From Epiperipatus broadwayi (taxonomy: Eukaryota > Onychophora > Udeonychophora > Euonychophora > Peripatidae): DNA of 64,000 bases. The DNA lies in contig JAQFVV010000157.1 in assembly GCA_028023455.1 (NCBI GenBank), forward strand, positions 1,242,001 to 1,306,000, given 5' to 3'. Under the pieces are notes generated by a model. The model was not told the origin of the DNA. It made no database searches and was given only the letters and a program-made list of their open reading frames with translations. Positions 51,526-64,000 of the stretch are shown piece by piece (position 1 is the stretch's first letter; the number at the start of each line of letters is the position of its first letter). The position numbers and the translations under genes are program-made.

Positions 51526-52110
51526 TAATAGCTAAAATGGCTATCATATATAATTAATTTACTCACTTCTAAATAACATTTATTTACTATCGCCAGTCAT
51601 GTCTCATTAACTATTGTCAAAGCTAAATTATGTAAAGATAGAAAATTGAATTTTCATTCCCATTTAAACTGATTAAATAGATCATGAATCTGATAATGAT
51701 GAATAACAGAGCACAATTATAAATTAGCTGAGAAGTTAATATAATATAAAATTTCATTTTAGTATACTTAATTTAAAGGCTTACCTTCAAAATTAATATT
51801 TATTCATTTTAATATCTCACAAACAAACTAGTCTATTATAAATCAATATGTAATAGACAAGGTGTCAATAGCTAAATTAGTCATCATATAGAATTAATTC
51901 ACTTAAGATTTCATTTTTGCATAATTTAGCCCTGACAAAAGTTGGCAAGATTTGACTGGAGATACTAAATATGCTGTGAAGATGGTAAATTAATTATAAA
52001 TAGTAGCCAGTTTAGCTCTTGATATTTTTATCTTAAATTTTGATTTATAATAGAATAGTTTGTTTTCAGAATATTAATTTTGCCTTGTAATCATTTAAAT
52101 TCAACCTGAT
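51526..52110. repeat. Foldback repeat with duplicated module
   Basis: The module AGCTAAAATGGCTATCATAT at about 51,530 recurs directly at about 51,870 (AGCTAAATTAGTCATCATAT). It is inverted at 51,981-52,018 (the reverse complement begins AGCTAAACTGGCTACTATTT). Outside it, CAAACAAACTAGTCTATTAT at about 51,820 pairs with ATAATAGAATAGTTTGTTTT near 52,047. The layout is again forward-forward-reverse, diverged. Confidence 0.6.
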
Positions 52111-53199
52111 TTGTAATTTTGCTCCATTATTTGTCATTGTCTGAATTACAGTCTTAAGCTGATCATGTAATGTTAAACCTTTATCATATAAGTCAGAGAC
52201 AATTATAGACTAATTTCAATATATACATTATATTAGAAAATGCACTGAAATAAACATAAACAATGCAGAATGAAACTCTAATAAGTCTTGAACAATGTTG
52301 ATTACTATATGATGTGTTAGCTCAACTTAGCATCATTGGATATTCTAGAATTTGAAACTTCTGTTCTGCATAACACAGAACTCAGTTTTTTTACTAACTG
52401 GCTTAATGTGATATATTTTAAACTGTAAAATTATTTGCACATAATCATAAGTTTAAAATTGTATTAAAACTAGTCATATAATAATAATGACCATGTGTAG
52501 CAGAGTATTAGAACTTTACAGAAATTAACAATTATTATAAATGGAAAATTATGTTTAAACTTCTGATGGCTAAGTTAGCATTGTGAATAGGTGTTTAGAA
52601 TTTTAGCATATCTTAAGATGGTAAATAGGAGCTTAGAGATAACTATAGATTCATAGATCATAAATTAAATCATCTTTCTAGTTTTTGCTAGGATGAGAAT
52701 ATCATAAGACTAATCATAGAATTCCAGTCACAGGTCTTGTGAAATCATTTTGATAATTCTGATGCAGAAGAATAAATATAGATTTATATTGAAAATATGA
52801 TAATTGTATATTTATTTCTATTACTTAAAATTTTGTGAACAAATTAATTAAAATCATATTTTATTAGTTTATTGTAATGGAATTTATTTATCATTCATCA
52901 TCCTAATTTTTAATGTTATGCTTTTCATAAACTGTGATTTTGAGATTTAGTAATGAGAAGATGTAATAAACATACTTTCAAATTGTTGTTTCATAACATT
53001 AAGGACACAAAGAGAAACATGATTATGATAATTCAATTACTACACAAGTAGCTGAATAATGATAAGAGTATTAGATCTTTCTAAATCACTTATTTGATGA
53101 TTTCAATATTTTAAAACTATTTCAGATTCTGTTTTAACTTTCTTAAACTGGATATATAATTTAAAATGATCATTTCAATGATTTTATTATTATTCAAAA

Positions 53200-54125
53200 G
53201 ATGATAAAAATCCTTCCATCTATTTCAAATAACATTATTAATATATTTAAAAAGTGCCCCACATTGATTTAATAGAATTTGCAACATTGTGTTTCAAAAT
53301 CTGCATCTGCCAACCATTTTTAAATCTTTTTGTCAGTTATCAAATTTTTGTCTTTAAATTTTTATATTAAGTTTCTTTTTAATCAAATTATTAATAACAA
53401 CATTATCGTCAGAGGTCTATCCAGGATTCCTCTTTTTAATTAATCTCCACAACATAATCTTTAAAAGAATTTTATATCTTATTAACATAACAATCTTGAA
53501 AATCTAAACTGGCAATTTTAATGTTTAAATCCATTGAAATTCATCATACATAGTAAACATTTCTAAAGAACAAACATAAAAATTTTTATGAATGTGTTTA
53601 AAATAAGACATTTATAATGCAATTATTATTTTAATCTTGGATCATGCTCATCAATCTGTTTTAAATCTGCATTTGACTTTTATTAAATATGCAGGTCATA
53701 AGATGCTATAGTTTTGATTAGATATACTGATAAATTACTTAAATATGATTTTTTTTTTACTTGAATAAAATATTCATATGATTAATCAATATGTAGAACA
53801 AAAAAATCAATAACAGCAGTTTATAGAAGTTCACATCACCAATGCCATTATTTTCAAACTTTTAGAAATAAGTTTAGATCTCTATTAACTTAATTATTAA
53901 AGTTTCCAAAAGAAAAAATAAATAGTGTTATAATGTATTAATGTAATAACAAACCAAATCCATTCCTATGCAGTTTTCTTTCCCTTAATAATTTGTTCTT
54001 TCAAAAAATTGTAGTCATATACCTGTTCAATTAAACTTCCTTTTTCTGAAAGACAAATTTTACTAAGGGCGGCTATATTAATATTAAATCTTGACAGCTT
54101 TTCTGCTATAGCTATTATTATCTAT
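53200..54125 (-). pseudogene. RTE-like (CFDP2-type) LINE endonuclease relic
   Basis: Starting at about 54,120 on the minus strand one frame reads IAIAEKLSRFNINIAALSK, then ICLSEKGSLIEQVYDY, then EWIWFVI after one stop. This follows the start of the APE endonuclease in RTE-type LINEs often annotated as craniofacial development protein 2-like (AREL.RYNIDIAALSETR....GSLTE...Y.F, then HGVGFAI). The catalytic Glu of SETR is replaced by Lys or lost. Further down, RSKLISKSLKI may correspond to the next conserved strand, after which similarity fades into stops. Confidence 0.68.
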
Positions 54126-54263
54126 TTAAGACTTTACGAGTTCACATCAAAGTTTGCATATTCTATATATCTATATTTTATAAGTATAATTTGTGCTACA
54201 GACACATAAACACACAAAGCTGCCTTTTTAAAATTCTTTATATATTAAAACAATAATGCAAGT

Positions 54264-55100
54264 GCGGCTGAGCATTTTTAAGGGACACAGCCCTCATAGT
54301 TATAGCCATATTGTAAGTAACAAAACTAGTAGTGCAAATTTATGCAAATGAATTTATGTATTCCATTTCCTGAATATATTGTAGCACGTGTTTTTCTGTT
54401 GATTGTGTGATTGTGCCTAGCAGTAAAATAAACCTCTTTGACTTTTCTTTTTAAGTTGTGGTGTTCTCTGCAAACAATCATAGGGTCAATTGTTTCGCAA
54501 TCATGCCCTTCTGGGCGAAAACTGAGTTACAAGTTGGATCTGTTAGTGCTTTGTTGTACAAGTATATATGTTGATACAGCTGTGTAAATAGAGAGGCTCT
54601 GGTTTCACTGAAATATAAGGTCTGACAATTTGCCACAGAACAGACAATATTGAACACCACTTGAGATGTCTGTGAGGATGGTAATCTGTCCTTGGTGTTA
54701 TTGATTAACTTGTTTTGGGGGGGGTGAAAGCACAAATTATATTTTTTATTGAAAATAGTACAAAATTTTTTGTACACATTCAGAAAATATGGAAGTAATA
54801 GCCTTTGTTTATCAAGATTAGCTACATTGTTGTTTATCTTAGAATAAAATTGCCTAATTTTCTTGTCAATGAGACTGTTTAAATTCAACCTTCAATAAGT
54901 CATTACTGTATGAGACCTTTATATCTACCTCTTTTATTATTACTCTTAACATTACTGATATAACAATTATTTGTTCTGCTTTATTAAGGGTTTTGCTAGA
55001 TTGTGTGAAATAAACCATTTTTAATTGACTCTTGTTATCTCTTTTCCATTTAACTGGTGACCAGATATTCTCTAAATAGGGCTGCCTATACATTTAATTT
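54264..55100 (-). pseudogene. Penelope-like retroelement relic with GIY-YIG domain
   Basis: The minus-strand frame 54,478-54,888 (136 codons) has LPYF (residues 32-35), KFCTIFNKKYNLCFHPPQNK (41-60), VVFNIVC (77-83) and LYFSETRASL (91-100). These match the Penelope-like run-in LPYV...I..KH.....F.P, then GVVYxIPC and YIGETGRSL. YIG has become YFS. The upstream frame 54,866-55,093 is in the right place for the end of the reverse transcriptase but is too decayed to align. Past the stop, at 54,264-54,310, lies the same 3' motif as at 16,547. The relic sits directly beside the RTE-like relic at 53.2-54.1 kb on the same strand. Confidence 0.78.
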
Positions 55101-56310
55101 TTAACAATATACAACTCCTGTCCCAAATTAAGTTTCAAAGTGACTCATTATTGCTTCTATTGCCTGATGCAAAGTTTCTAATTTTTAATGAAGTAAATCT
55201 GTCTCTATTATTGTTTTATTAGTATCAAGAATTTGTTCATGTATTAAAATAAAAAGAAATAAATGGATATGAATAGTTTATGCTTGTAATTAAAGAATGA
55301 AATTAGGATTATATAAACGTATAACTTTATTATCACAATTATTGCATGGAATTTATTAATGGTATGAGAAGAATAAGATCAGCATGTTGAATAATACTAT
55401 TTAAAATTAATTTTACATTATATTTAAGAAAATTAGATTCCCTGCTTCTTTTATCTGTAATATATAAGCTTGCTATTCGATTAATTTGGCTTCAGTGAAA
55501 TTAATATAGTTATATTGATGGCCTATCCCGTGTACCCTATGTGAGCTAAAGATTTTTGGATATATTCTTAGCTTAATGTCACTTTAGTGGTCAAACGTCG
55601 CATGATCTCCTGAGCAACTAACTGTAGATTTATTATTTATATAATTAGTCAAGAAAGTTTGGATTAGATTATTAATAAAAATACATTATAATTACTATTA
55701 GTGTTTGCACATAATAAGCAAAAAAATTATGAGAATATATAATTTTTTAAAAAAAATTATTAATAAAATGAAATGAATTAATATTTAAAATGTATTCTAT
55801 TTAATTTTTATTTTTTGCAAAGAGCAAAGTCTTTCTGTCAGGACTAAAAAAGCAAAATGTGGAAAGATTTTTTTCTTCTGTTAGGACTAAAGAAAACATA
55901 TTTAATTGGTATTCTTTTGTTTAAAAAAAAGATGTTAAATATCTTTTTACGTTGAACTAATGAAGAGTAGAACAAGAACAGTTAAAACAGCTTTTTACTT
56001 GCTTCCAATAAATACAAGACTAGACTTTAAACTAAATGGACTAGAAAATCTGTAAATCTTAATAAAATGAACAACCAGATAGGATTTAATCCTTTCTCAT
56101 TACTTGGCGCCAGTATGAAACTGTGGCAGAAGAGTAAGATCTCAGATGCATTTAAATAATGAAAAAATATTGCACATACTTATTTTATTACATTTAGTAT
56201 GACACTATATATTTTAATTTAATCATGCATTCATATCACAAAATCTTTAGCAATTTATATAAAAATAAAAGTTAATAAATACAGTACAAACATGCATACG
56301 TATATATATA
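55101..56310. other. AT-rich, nothing recognised
   Basis: May include the decayed 5' part of the Penelope-like relic next door, but no block could be placed. Confidence 0.45.
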
Positions 56311-56465
56311 GACCCAGAAAGAGACCACATGTGAGATGGATGGATGAAATAAGAAAGTGTGCAGGGGTGATGTGGAGAAGAGAAGCTAAAGATCGGAGAA
56401 GATGGATTAAACTTGGAGAGACCTTCATCCTGCAGTGGATTGATAATGGTTGATGATGATGATAT
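56311..56465 (+). pseudogene. 3' tail of the RTE-like LINE, copy 3
   Basis: About 150 bases are closely similar to 6,241-6,400. The frame gives RPRKRPHVRWMDEIRKCAG, then RRRWIKLGETFILQWIDNG, then a GATGAT tail. It starts immediately after a TATATATA run, so it is strongly 5' truncated. It is the best-preserved copy of this 3' end, with no internal stop. Confidence 0.85.
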
Positions 56466-57734
56466 AGTTGATCATCGGTGGGCATACATAAAAATAGCAT
56501 TACAATTGAAAATGTTCATATATCATGTTAAAATAGGCCTGAGTTCTTAGTAGAGATGTTATGTCATTAAAATAAAGTGAGTCTCATGAAATTTTAAATA
56601 ATTTTGAGTAATAAATTTAAATACAATTTTTTTTTACGATCATCATCTAGGAATTTTGTACATTTTTAAAATCAGTATATTCCGTTGTAAACAAAGGAAT
56701 AAAAAAATAATTGTTAGCTAACTAAGCATAAATAGAAAGAACTTAGTTTTCATCATTAATACCAAAGTAGTGATTATTAAATTTAAAGCAGTTGAAATTC
56801 ATTCTTTATTTTAACTGACTCTCAACTAAAAAAAAAAAAAAAAATCCAAAATATTTGGCTTTCAGCAAGTTTTCTGTAGATGTTAATTGCCTTGACGTGA
56901 ACCATAAAAAAATTATGAAATTTGATATTAACCTATAATAAGATTGCAATATTTTTTTGGTTTCCTATGTATTATATATCTGCAAATTATGATATAAATT
57001 TTATTTCTGTTAATGCTTAGAAGGGAAAAAATTCAAATTTGTCCCTTCTGCATTATAAGTAATTCACTGTCTCCATGACTTCACTCACATTAATAGAAAA
57101 TAACCAATTTTTTTAAAACAATTAAGTATCATAAAGAAAAAATCCATAGCCTATGTAATTCTCCTAAAAAGTAGAAAATTGGGCAAGATTCTTCGAGATT
57201 GGTGCAATATTTGTTGAGTTATTAAATAGAAAAAGATAACAATAAAGGAAATGATAAAGAATTACTAATAACATACACAGGATAGTACTATCTTTAATTT
57301 AAATAGTCCTGAATTATTTATTTTAGAACTAGCATTTATCTTGGTTGTTGATTGCAAGTTCTTTAATTCTTATTGTAATATTTGAATTATACTACACTAT
57401 AATACCTATTGCTGACACTCATTTTTATACATAATTTCTTTAACATATTTGTCAAATTTAGGATTATGATTAATCCCTTGGTTACAGTGTTTTTAAATTA
57501 TTTATTTTTAAAAATAATGGCAGTGTGGTAATAAATTAACAATCTTTTATTAAGTACTTTATAAATTATTTTAAATGGTATTAAAAATTATCCACTACAA
57601 TATTTTAAATAATTCTTTAAATATCTTTTTATTTGCCTTAATATATATATAAATTTGAAAGTTTGTATGCTTGTTACTTAATTTCTTAAATTTAATACAT
57701 TGTACAGGCTTACACACACCTACACATATATAAT

Positions 57735-60700
57735 GTAATATATAAGGGATTCAAATTCAGACTTGCACACAACCCTCATCTTTCCATGCCACCTCATATT
57801 GCTGATCCACCTGATCACACACATGTTGACAAGATAAATAATCACTAATATATGTACTTCATGCTAAACCAGCAATCATCAGTTGATCCAGATTACTATC
57901 TCCACACATATATAATCAGTGCTCAACTTTATATTAAGATAGAAAATCCTCACACTTACCACCCTCATTATATTCACCAGCCCACAGTGTTTTAAAGGAT
58001 GAGAGAAATCTGTCTATTGAAGTTGAGATGGGCACTTCACAAACAATATAACAAAATATCACTGCAGAGTCCACAGAAGTTTCCAGTGAGGTTGCAAACT
58101 TTATCACTCTTGCTAAACCAGCTACCCAACCAAACCACATTTAGAACATCAGGGTTGGAATCACAGCAAACACAACAAAGAAACAAGAATATAAACAAAC
58201 ACACTCCATGCATACAACACAAATGGAACTTCAAATACCAAACAATAAAAGGAAAACTCAAGACTCTTCTGGATCACAGTCAGATGAATTAAATAATTCA
58301 GCCACTGATTTCGATCAAGAATCCAATTACTCTCAACATATCACACCCAAAGCATCCAATCTGAGAAGAAAAAAAATCCAAACAAACTGAAACTCAAGAA
58401 CAAAACACACCTGAAGATACAACCTTCGTAAAATTCCAAATTTCAAAACACCACCACCTCAAATCAAAGCAAGATAAACAGTGCACCAGTCCAAACACAG
58501 CCAAATACAAAGTCTCAGGCCTTGAATAGCTTTCCTCAAGAAACACAAGATTGGAATGAACAACTTATCTTAACTGACAAGCTTCTTACGGATGAATAAC
58601 TTCAAGTCATATCACATCATTTCATCACTCATATATGCAACTAAAAATAGGTGGAATTAACATAAGGGGGCTCAACTCCCTTAAGCATGTCCATGCAATA
58701 AGAAGATGGATTGAAAAACAAATCTCCACATAGTATGTTTTTCTGAGACAAAATTACACTTACAATCTAATTACTGAATTCAACAAATCACGCAATAATA
58801 TGGCCTTTTTCTATATCTGTCCTCAACTATAGTCTCATCTGGAGTTGCTATATTAATCAATAAAAACTTGTCTTATCAAAAACTTAGAATTCTTTACCTC
58901 AGCAAAGAAGTACTAATAATCAATCTAACTATTGCTAATAACACAATCAACATCATCTCCCTCTATTTCAGGAAAGACAATAACCTTATTCACTTAGTAA
59001 TAACCAAAATCAATTCAATACTTTCATCTGATGCATCACCCATAATTTGCTTTAGTCATTTTAGCATGCCGTATCACCAATTTACCATGAAACACCTACA
59101 TCTCTTCAGTAGAATCTTGCTTTGTGAGGAGGGTTGCTTTCTACCCAAATCATTCTCCTTCTACACAAAAAATAAAAAATCTCAGATAGATCTGCTCTAT
59201 TACTCATCTGAACTCCACTTTAATCTAAATGGAAAACTTTAACTAGTACCTTTCATGGACCACCTGCCGAATTAATCTCACTATACTTAGACTCCACTGC
59301 TATAACACAATCAAATCACAATAGCATCATAAGCCTCTTAAATAAAGTAGCAACTCCAGAATGGATTTCGAGGCTTACATCCTTTTCAATAAAATCAAAG
59401 TTCTCAATACTTCCTGAGCTCACTCATCAACCACCACACTAAGAAGTCTAAAGAGCCTAATCAGCTACTAAAAGAACTGGACACCATCAATAATAGGTTT
59501 AGCATGCTCATAGACATCAAAATACAAGATATTTTGGATCTCAAAATTCATTATCATAACACTCAAAAGATACTTGCACAATACATAGCCACAAAAAGAT
59601 CCAAGATCTTTCTAGTAAATAAGCACAACTGGACTTGCGATTACATTAGATGGGCACTGAGACCAATGAGGCAGCCTACACTGCTAATGAGCTCAGTAGA
59701 TCAAAACTGTTACAGTGGTCCAGAGATTCTTTCCAAAATCCATAATCATTTTAAACTAAAACTACAAAATCATAAATTTAAAACAGGTAACATCTGGAAA
59801 GACACAGGTGACCTTTCCAACCACAACATTATAGAAAAATCAAATACTTCAAAAGCTACTTACATATTCTGGAAGCACACATCCAGGACACCATGGAATA
59901 CCCAGATTTGTACTTTTCCACCTCACCACTTCACTAAACCCATACTGAGGATGGTGATTGATGTGCTTTCTGGCAACTTTCAAAATATTCCATATTTGTA
60001 TCCAAGTCATTGGTCCCTTTTTTTAAAAAAAAAAACAAGCAAATCCATCCTGTCTTACTAACCTACATCCCATTTCAATGATACCCCTGCTTATAAAAAC
60101 AATTGAATTCTTAATCAAGGATCAAATAGAAGACCAGCTCTACACCCACATCTCAACATATCAATATGCATGCAAAGACTCATCCAGCATTGATGTCGTG
60201 CAACATTTCCTCTGATAATGGAACAAAGCAGAAAGCCAAGGCCCCTAGATATCCAATTAGATTTCTCCTCAGCATTCAACACAGTAATTCCTTAAATCCT
60301 TTTTTAGATACTGCAACAGTACCAAGTGCCGCAAATGTACATCAGAATAATTTCCTACTTAATTTTAAATAGACCTATCTTGATGGAAAGTTGCCTACTG
60401 GGTTCAGCCCATATTTTTCAATCCCCCAGAGTTCACCACTGGCCACATTCTGTTTCATAACATACCTAAATCCAATGCTAATGGATACTGAACACAACCT
60501 GCCTGGCATATACATGCCAGTATTAAAACAACAAATTAATCACATCTCATATGTTGATGATGTCACCATCTTTCTTCCTGATAAATCGCATCTGCGAACA
60601 CTACTGAAGATCATCAATAAACACGCAAAAAAATTAAACCTAATCAACAACAATAAATCCTCAATCTGGAAAATTAAATCTGTTATTACAATCCCATCAA

Positions 60701-61928
60701 TATTCACATACAAGCCACAACACTTCTTAGGTTTTCCTATAGCCAAAACTAAATTCACCATGACCAAAGAAATCCAAAACACAATCCTCAAAAAAAAAAC
60801 AAGAAAATAGTAAAATCACCTTCTGGGATCTCGCTGTTGCTTCCGGACAAAGCTACATTGCTCAATATGCTAGTCTCTTTCAGACTAAATTATTATTTAC
60901 CAATTATTAAACTTACCAAAACCTTTGAAAAGACAGTCAACTCGCTATGTTCTAAACTAGGAAAAGTCGTCGCCATAAGCATTGCAAAATCACATGCCCA
61001 AAGAATTTAATGGGCTTGGCCTTCATTCAATTTCCACAATATACCTGCAAAAATCATTAACAGTGCTGTGTGCTTTCTCCCTGAAACCTGCCCATCTGAA
61101 TGCAACACTAATTATTCAACCCACAAACACTCCACCATCTAACTGTAGCACATGGATGACCCAAATATGGACTCGTGTCAACAATTGCATTAACTTAGCA
61201 CAAAACACACTTGATAGTTAAAAATCATGTTGGGAGGTGTACAAACTCAAGATCAACTCTCCCACTACACTCCCAAACCCTCTTGGTTTAAATAACAGAC
61301 TATTGATTTATAAAGCAAAACATTGATTCTTAGAACCAAAATACATAGACTTTATAATAAAACTAAATCTATGCTCGCTACCTACCAGTCATTTTCTAGT
61401 ATGGAAAAGGGGATTTACCAAACTCAATCCACTATGTCACTTATGTGCCAGGGAGGATGAAATGATTCAACATATCTTCCACAACTGTCCGATACTCAAC
61501 TCGCTAAAAACATTCATTAATGATAAAGCCAAAAATCAAAATGCAGACTTGTTTTTGTTTCAACATGCAATCAAGAATGGAAATTTTTCAAACATTAGAC
61601 TCTCAGTTTTTCTCTTCTTTGCAATCTGGCTAACCAGGTGCAAATACGTAATTAGTAAGCCTACATCCAATATCCTGGAAATCTTCAAACATTAATTAAG
61701 GGCATCAGCATCAGAGACAGAATTCTAGCACCAGACTGGCTGCATAAAGAAACATGGTCCAAAGTCTTCCTAACAGAAGAACAAGAAACATAGAATCACT
61801 CCATTTACTCCTGCATCTCAAGCCTCAATTTTGCAGCAATACAGAATAAATAATCTCAAGCTATGTTAAAAATGTATTTCATGTACAAATAAATTCAATA
61901 AATTTTTCTTTTTTTAAAAAAAAAAAAG
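57735..61928 (+). pseudogene. Near full-length L1/Tx1-like LINE, copy 2
   Basis: The order is as in a complete element. 57,735-57,960: 5' sequence related to the 9.4-kb tandem repeat. 57,999-58,400: remains of ORF1, polar with no zinc knuckle seen (KRKTQDSSGSQSDEL). From about 58,630: ORF2 with endonuclease start LKIGGINIRGLNSLKH, VFLRQN (catalytic Glu of QE lost) and, at 58,868-59,242, a frame with PIICFSHFSMP (GDFN position) and SQIDLLYYS. 59,504-60,061: linker. 60,391-60,810: reverse transcriptase with ISYVDDVTIFLP (catalytic YxDD) and HFLGFPI. 60,880-60,920: NYYLPIIKLTKTF. About 61,430-61,500: zinc motif CHLCAREDEMIQHIFHNCP. AATAAA near 61,888 and 61,900 and a poly(A) end at 61,917-61,928. 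Numerous stops make it non-functional. Confidence 0.88.
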
Positions 61929-62821
61929 AATAAGAATTAGTTTTATAGATAATGATACTGTCAATGATAGATTGCTGATAGTGAACTAAAAAGGTGTTCT
62001 AAGAATCATGCGAAGTATGTATTCTGACAAATAAGTGTGATGATATTGATAGAGATTGTGATTGATGAAATATTAAAAAAATACAAAAATAGTTTGTAGG
62101 ATTGCAAATTGATGTAATAGAATAAAAATAAAATAAAATTGTAAAAGATTTTTGCTCAGGATTAAAATTAAAAGGTTGTACATTGATCAATTTTTGTGTG
62201 AAATTCTCATGGTAATAATGAGTACAAATGATCATTTTAAAATCACAAGATGCTTTTACTCATAGATAGTTCCATGATATAGAAAGTAATTTTATTATAT
62301 TTTTAGTTCATAATAGGTTAGATTGATGAACAATTTTAAAATGCATATGTATATCATGGTGCTGACATATAATTTAGCAGAAGTACAAATTAATATTATC
62401 TTTTTTAATCAAATTTGTTGGTAAAAAAAAAAAAAAAATCGCAAGTAGTAACAGGATACACATTATTTTAAATTCAAAGAAAAAATAAAAAATAGTCAAG
62501 AAAAATTTGAAAGATACCTTACAATTGTGTGAAGAATGAAAGAACAAATAATTTTTGATTTAATGATGTTTATGAAAATAATAAAAAGAAGAAAATGTAA
62601 AAATATAACTGATGGAATTAAAAATATGTACTATTAGTGAATTGATTTATGTAGAAGATAAAAATAGTCAAATATAGTTAGAAAGGATGTATAATGAAAT
62701 AAAGTAAGTGTGAATAAAAGTTAGGTTTGATTTAATTTATAATAGATTAATTATTTCAGGATAAACGAAAGAGGACTGAAGTAGTAGTAGTAAAGAATGT
62801 CAATTAGGTTACATAAATGAT

Positions 62822-63620
62822 TTGTAGCAGTAGAGCCACCCAGTGTAAACCTTAATAATTACTGGATGCAAGAAGGTTTGTGTATAAAATCCTTATTTAT
62901 TTTCTACTCATCTAATATCCCCAGCCTACTTGTGGCTTTCATCATTGAGCTTTGGATCTGAGAGCACTGCATCTAGATCTTAGAATCTGATGCAACTCTC
63001 CAGCATCCACCTTTATCTGTTTAGTTAACCATAAAGTTATAAGCCCAAGATAAAAACCAATAATGTTTTAATCCTAGTATTCATTTGTATAGTCATATAG
63101 ATCTGAATTCAGTTTTGTATCTATATATTTTGGTGTCTTCAATTTTTCAAAAACCCCATTACCATCATCTTTGAGGCAGGATTGGTGTGAAACCACTAAA
63201 ACATCACATGATTATCATTTTCTATTTTACAGAAGAAAACAGTAGCAAATTCTGTACAGTAGTTCTTCTTAGTGCAAGCCTTAGTAATTAATGGATAAAA
63301 CAAGAAAATGAGCTTGGATTGAAAACCTTATTGCATTTTCATCTTGTAGTTAACTAAATGGGTAAAGATGGTGTTGGAAGGAAGTATTAAAATAATATCT
63401 AGATGCAGTGCTCTCAGATTCAAGGTTTTTCACTGATGTACATCACAAGCTAGAAATTAGTCTGGGGATTTGTATGAGTAAACAGTAGATAGAGATTTTA
63501 TGAGCAAAGCTTTTTGCATCTATTGATTACTAAAGACTTGAGCTGGGTGATACTACAGTATGGAGAGTTTGCTTACTGTTTTAACAGCTTGTGTAAGCAT
63601 AGTAAATAGTGACCATGTGA
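62822..63620. repeat. Repeat family A, locus 3
   Basis: A forward unit from about 62,822 carries GAGCCACCCAGTGTAAACC, GAGAGCACTGCATCTAGATC and TTGTATAGTCATATAGATCT. A second unit starts at about 63,189 (ACCACTAAAACATCACATGA). After about 63,300 the sequence runs in reverse: AGATGCAGTGCTCTCAGATT, then ACAGCTTGTGTAAGCATAG. The layout is the same as locus 1 at 2,241, but the turning point differs. Confidence 0.75.
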
Positions 63621-64000
63621 TAAATGGAAAGTTAAAAGATATACTCTGGATTTAAAACTTGTAAAATGTATCAAAATGATGCAATTTCAATTGGATTGAA
63701 ATTTTTAATGGGATTTATGACTCAAAGAATAGCTAAAATTATAATTCTTTTAGCCAAAAAGTTTACTGAAGAAAAGGTGAGCATTTTGGAACAATACATT
63801 TAATCCTCAAGACTGTGTATTATTGTAAATATTGAATGGGCATATTTATAGTGTCATACATAATTAGGTCTGACAAGCAATTTGGATGTAAAAAGAATAA
63901 AGCAGCAAGTGTTGTAATTCAAGTGATGATGATTATTGCTAAGAGGTATTTTGAAAAAGACTTTTGATCAAATGGATTGATTACTTTATTCCATATCTTA

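Noticed and set aside
1-64000. CRISPR array, bacterial operon, phage or plasmid features
   Set aside because: No regularly spaced repeats of the right size, no ribosome binding sites, no dense genes; the content is that of an animal genome.

Overview
This is animal nuclear DNA, very AT-rich and almost entirely non-coding. By eye roughly three quarters of the bases are A or T; this is an estimate, not a count. There are no long uninterrupted reading frames and no bacterial operon structure. There are many decayed retroelements of animal type: RTE-like LINEs with GATGAT tails, Penelope-like elements, an L1/Tx1-like LINE, Tigger-like DNA elements and tRNA-derived SINEs. An AT-rich invertebrate is the best reading; the phylum cannot be fixed from this window alone.

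The only host coding sequence I can name is a 93-bp exon at 26,658-26,750 on the plus strand. It matches the conserved middle of TCF25/NULP1, with good splice sites and phase-2 boundaries on both sides. No neighbouring TCF25 exon was found on either side, so most or all of the window is probably the introns of this gene, at least about 26 kb upstream and 37 kb downstream. A 45-bp exon-like stretch at 11,476-11,520 is a weaker candidate.

Layout. 0-5 kb: two SINE copies, a large inverted-repeat cluster (2.24-3.70 kb) and a foldback element (3.9-4.64 kb). 5.9-6.4 kb: 3' end of an RTE-like LINE. 9.1-10.2 kb: tandem repeats, one of which resembles the 5' end of the LINE at 57.7 kb. 13.5 kb: a MITE-like inverted-repeat element. 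16.5-19.1 kb: a Penelope 3' motif, a foldback with a perfect 30-bp palindrome, and a second RTE-like relic. 22.8-26.1 kb: a Penelope-like relic and a LINE relic, both minus strand. 26.7 kb: the TCF25 exon. 27.4-31 kb: a tRNA-like hairpin, a weak LINE relic and two more SINEs. 33.8-35.0 kb: a 1.19-kb element with long terminal inverted repeats and an 8-bp target duplication. 38.8-40.5 kb: an L1/Tx1-like LINE. 41.0-47.2 kb: an RTE-like LINE apparently split by about 4 kb that includes a Tigger-like element (43,020-44,053). 51.4-52.1 kb: a microsatellite and a foldback. 53.2-55.1 kb: an RTE-like endonuclease relic and a Penelope-like relic, minus strand. 56.3 kb: a short RTE-like tail. 57.7-61.9 kb: the fullest L1/Tx1-like LINE. 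62.8-63.6 kb: a second large copy of the 2.24-kb inverted-repeat family.

No element has an intact transposase or reverse transcriptase frame, so all look dead. The biology here is a host gene whose introns have been filled by layers of mobile DNA. The most unusual pattern is that several unrelated foldback repeats share one layout: two direct modules followed by one or more inverted modules.
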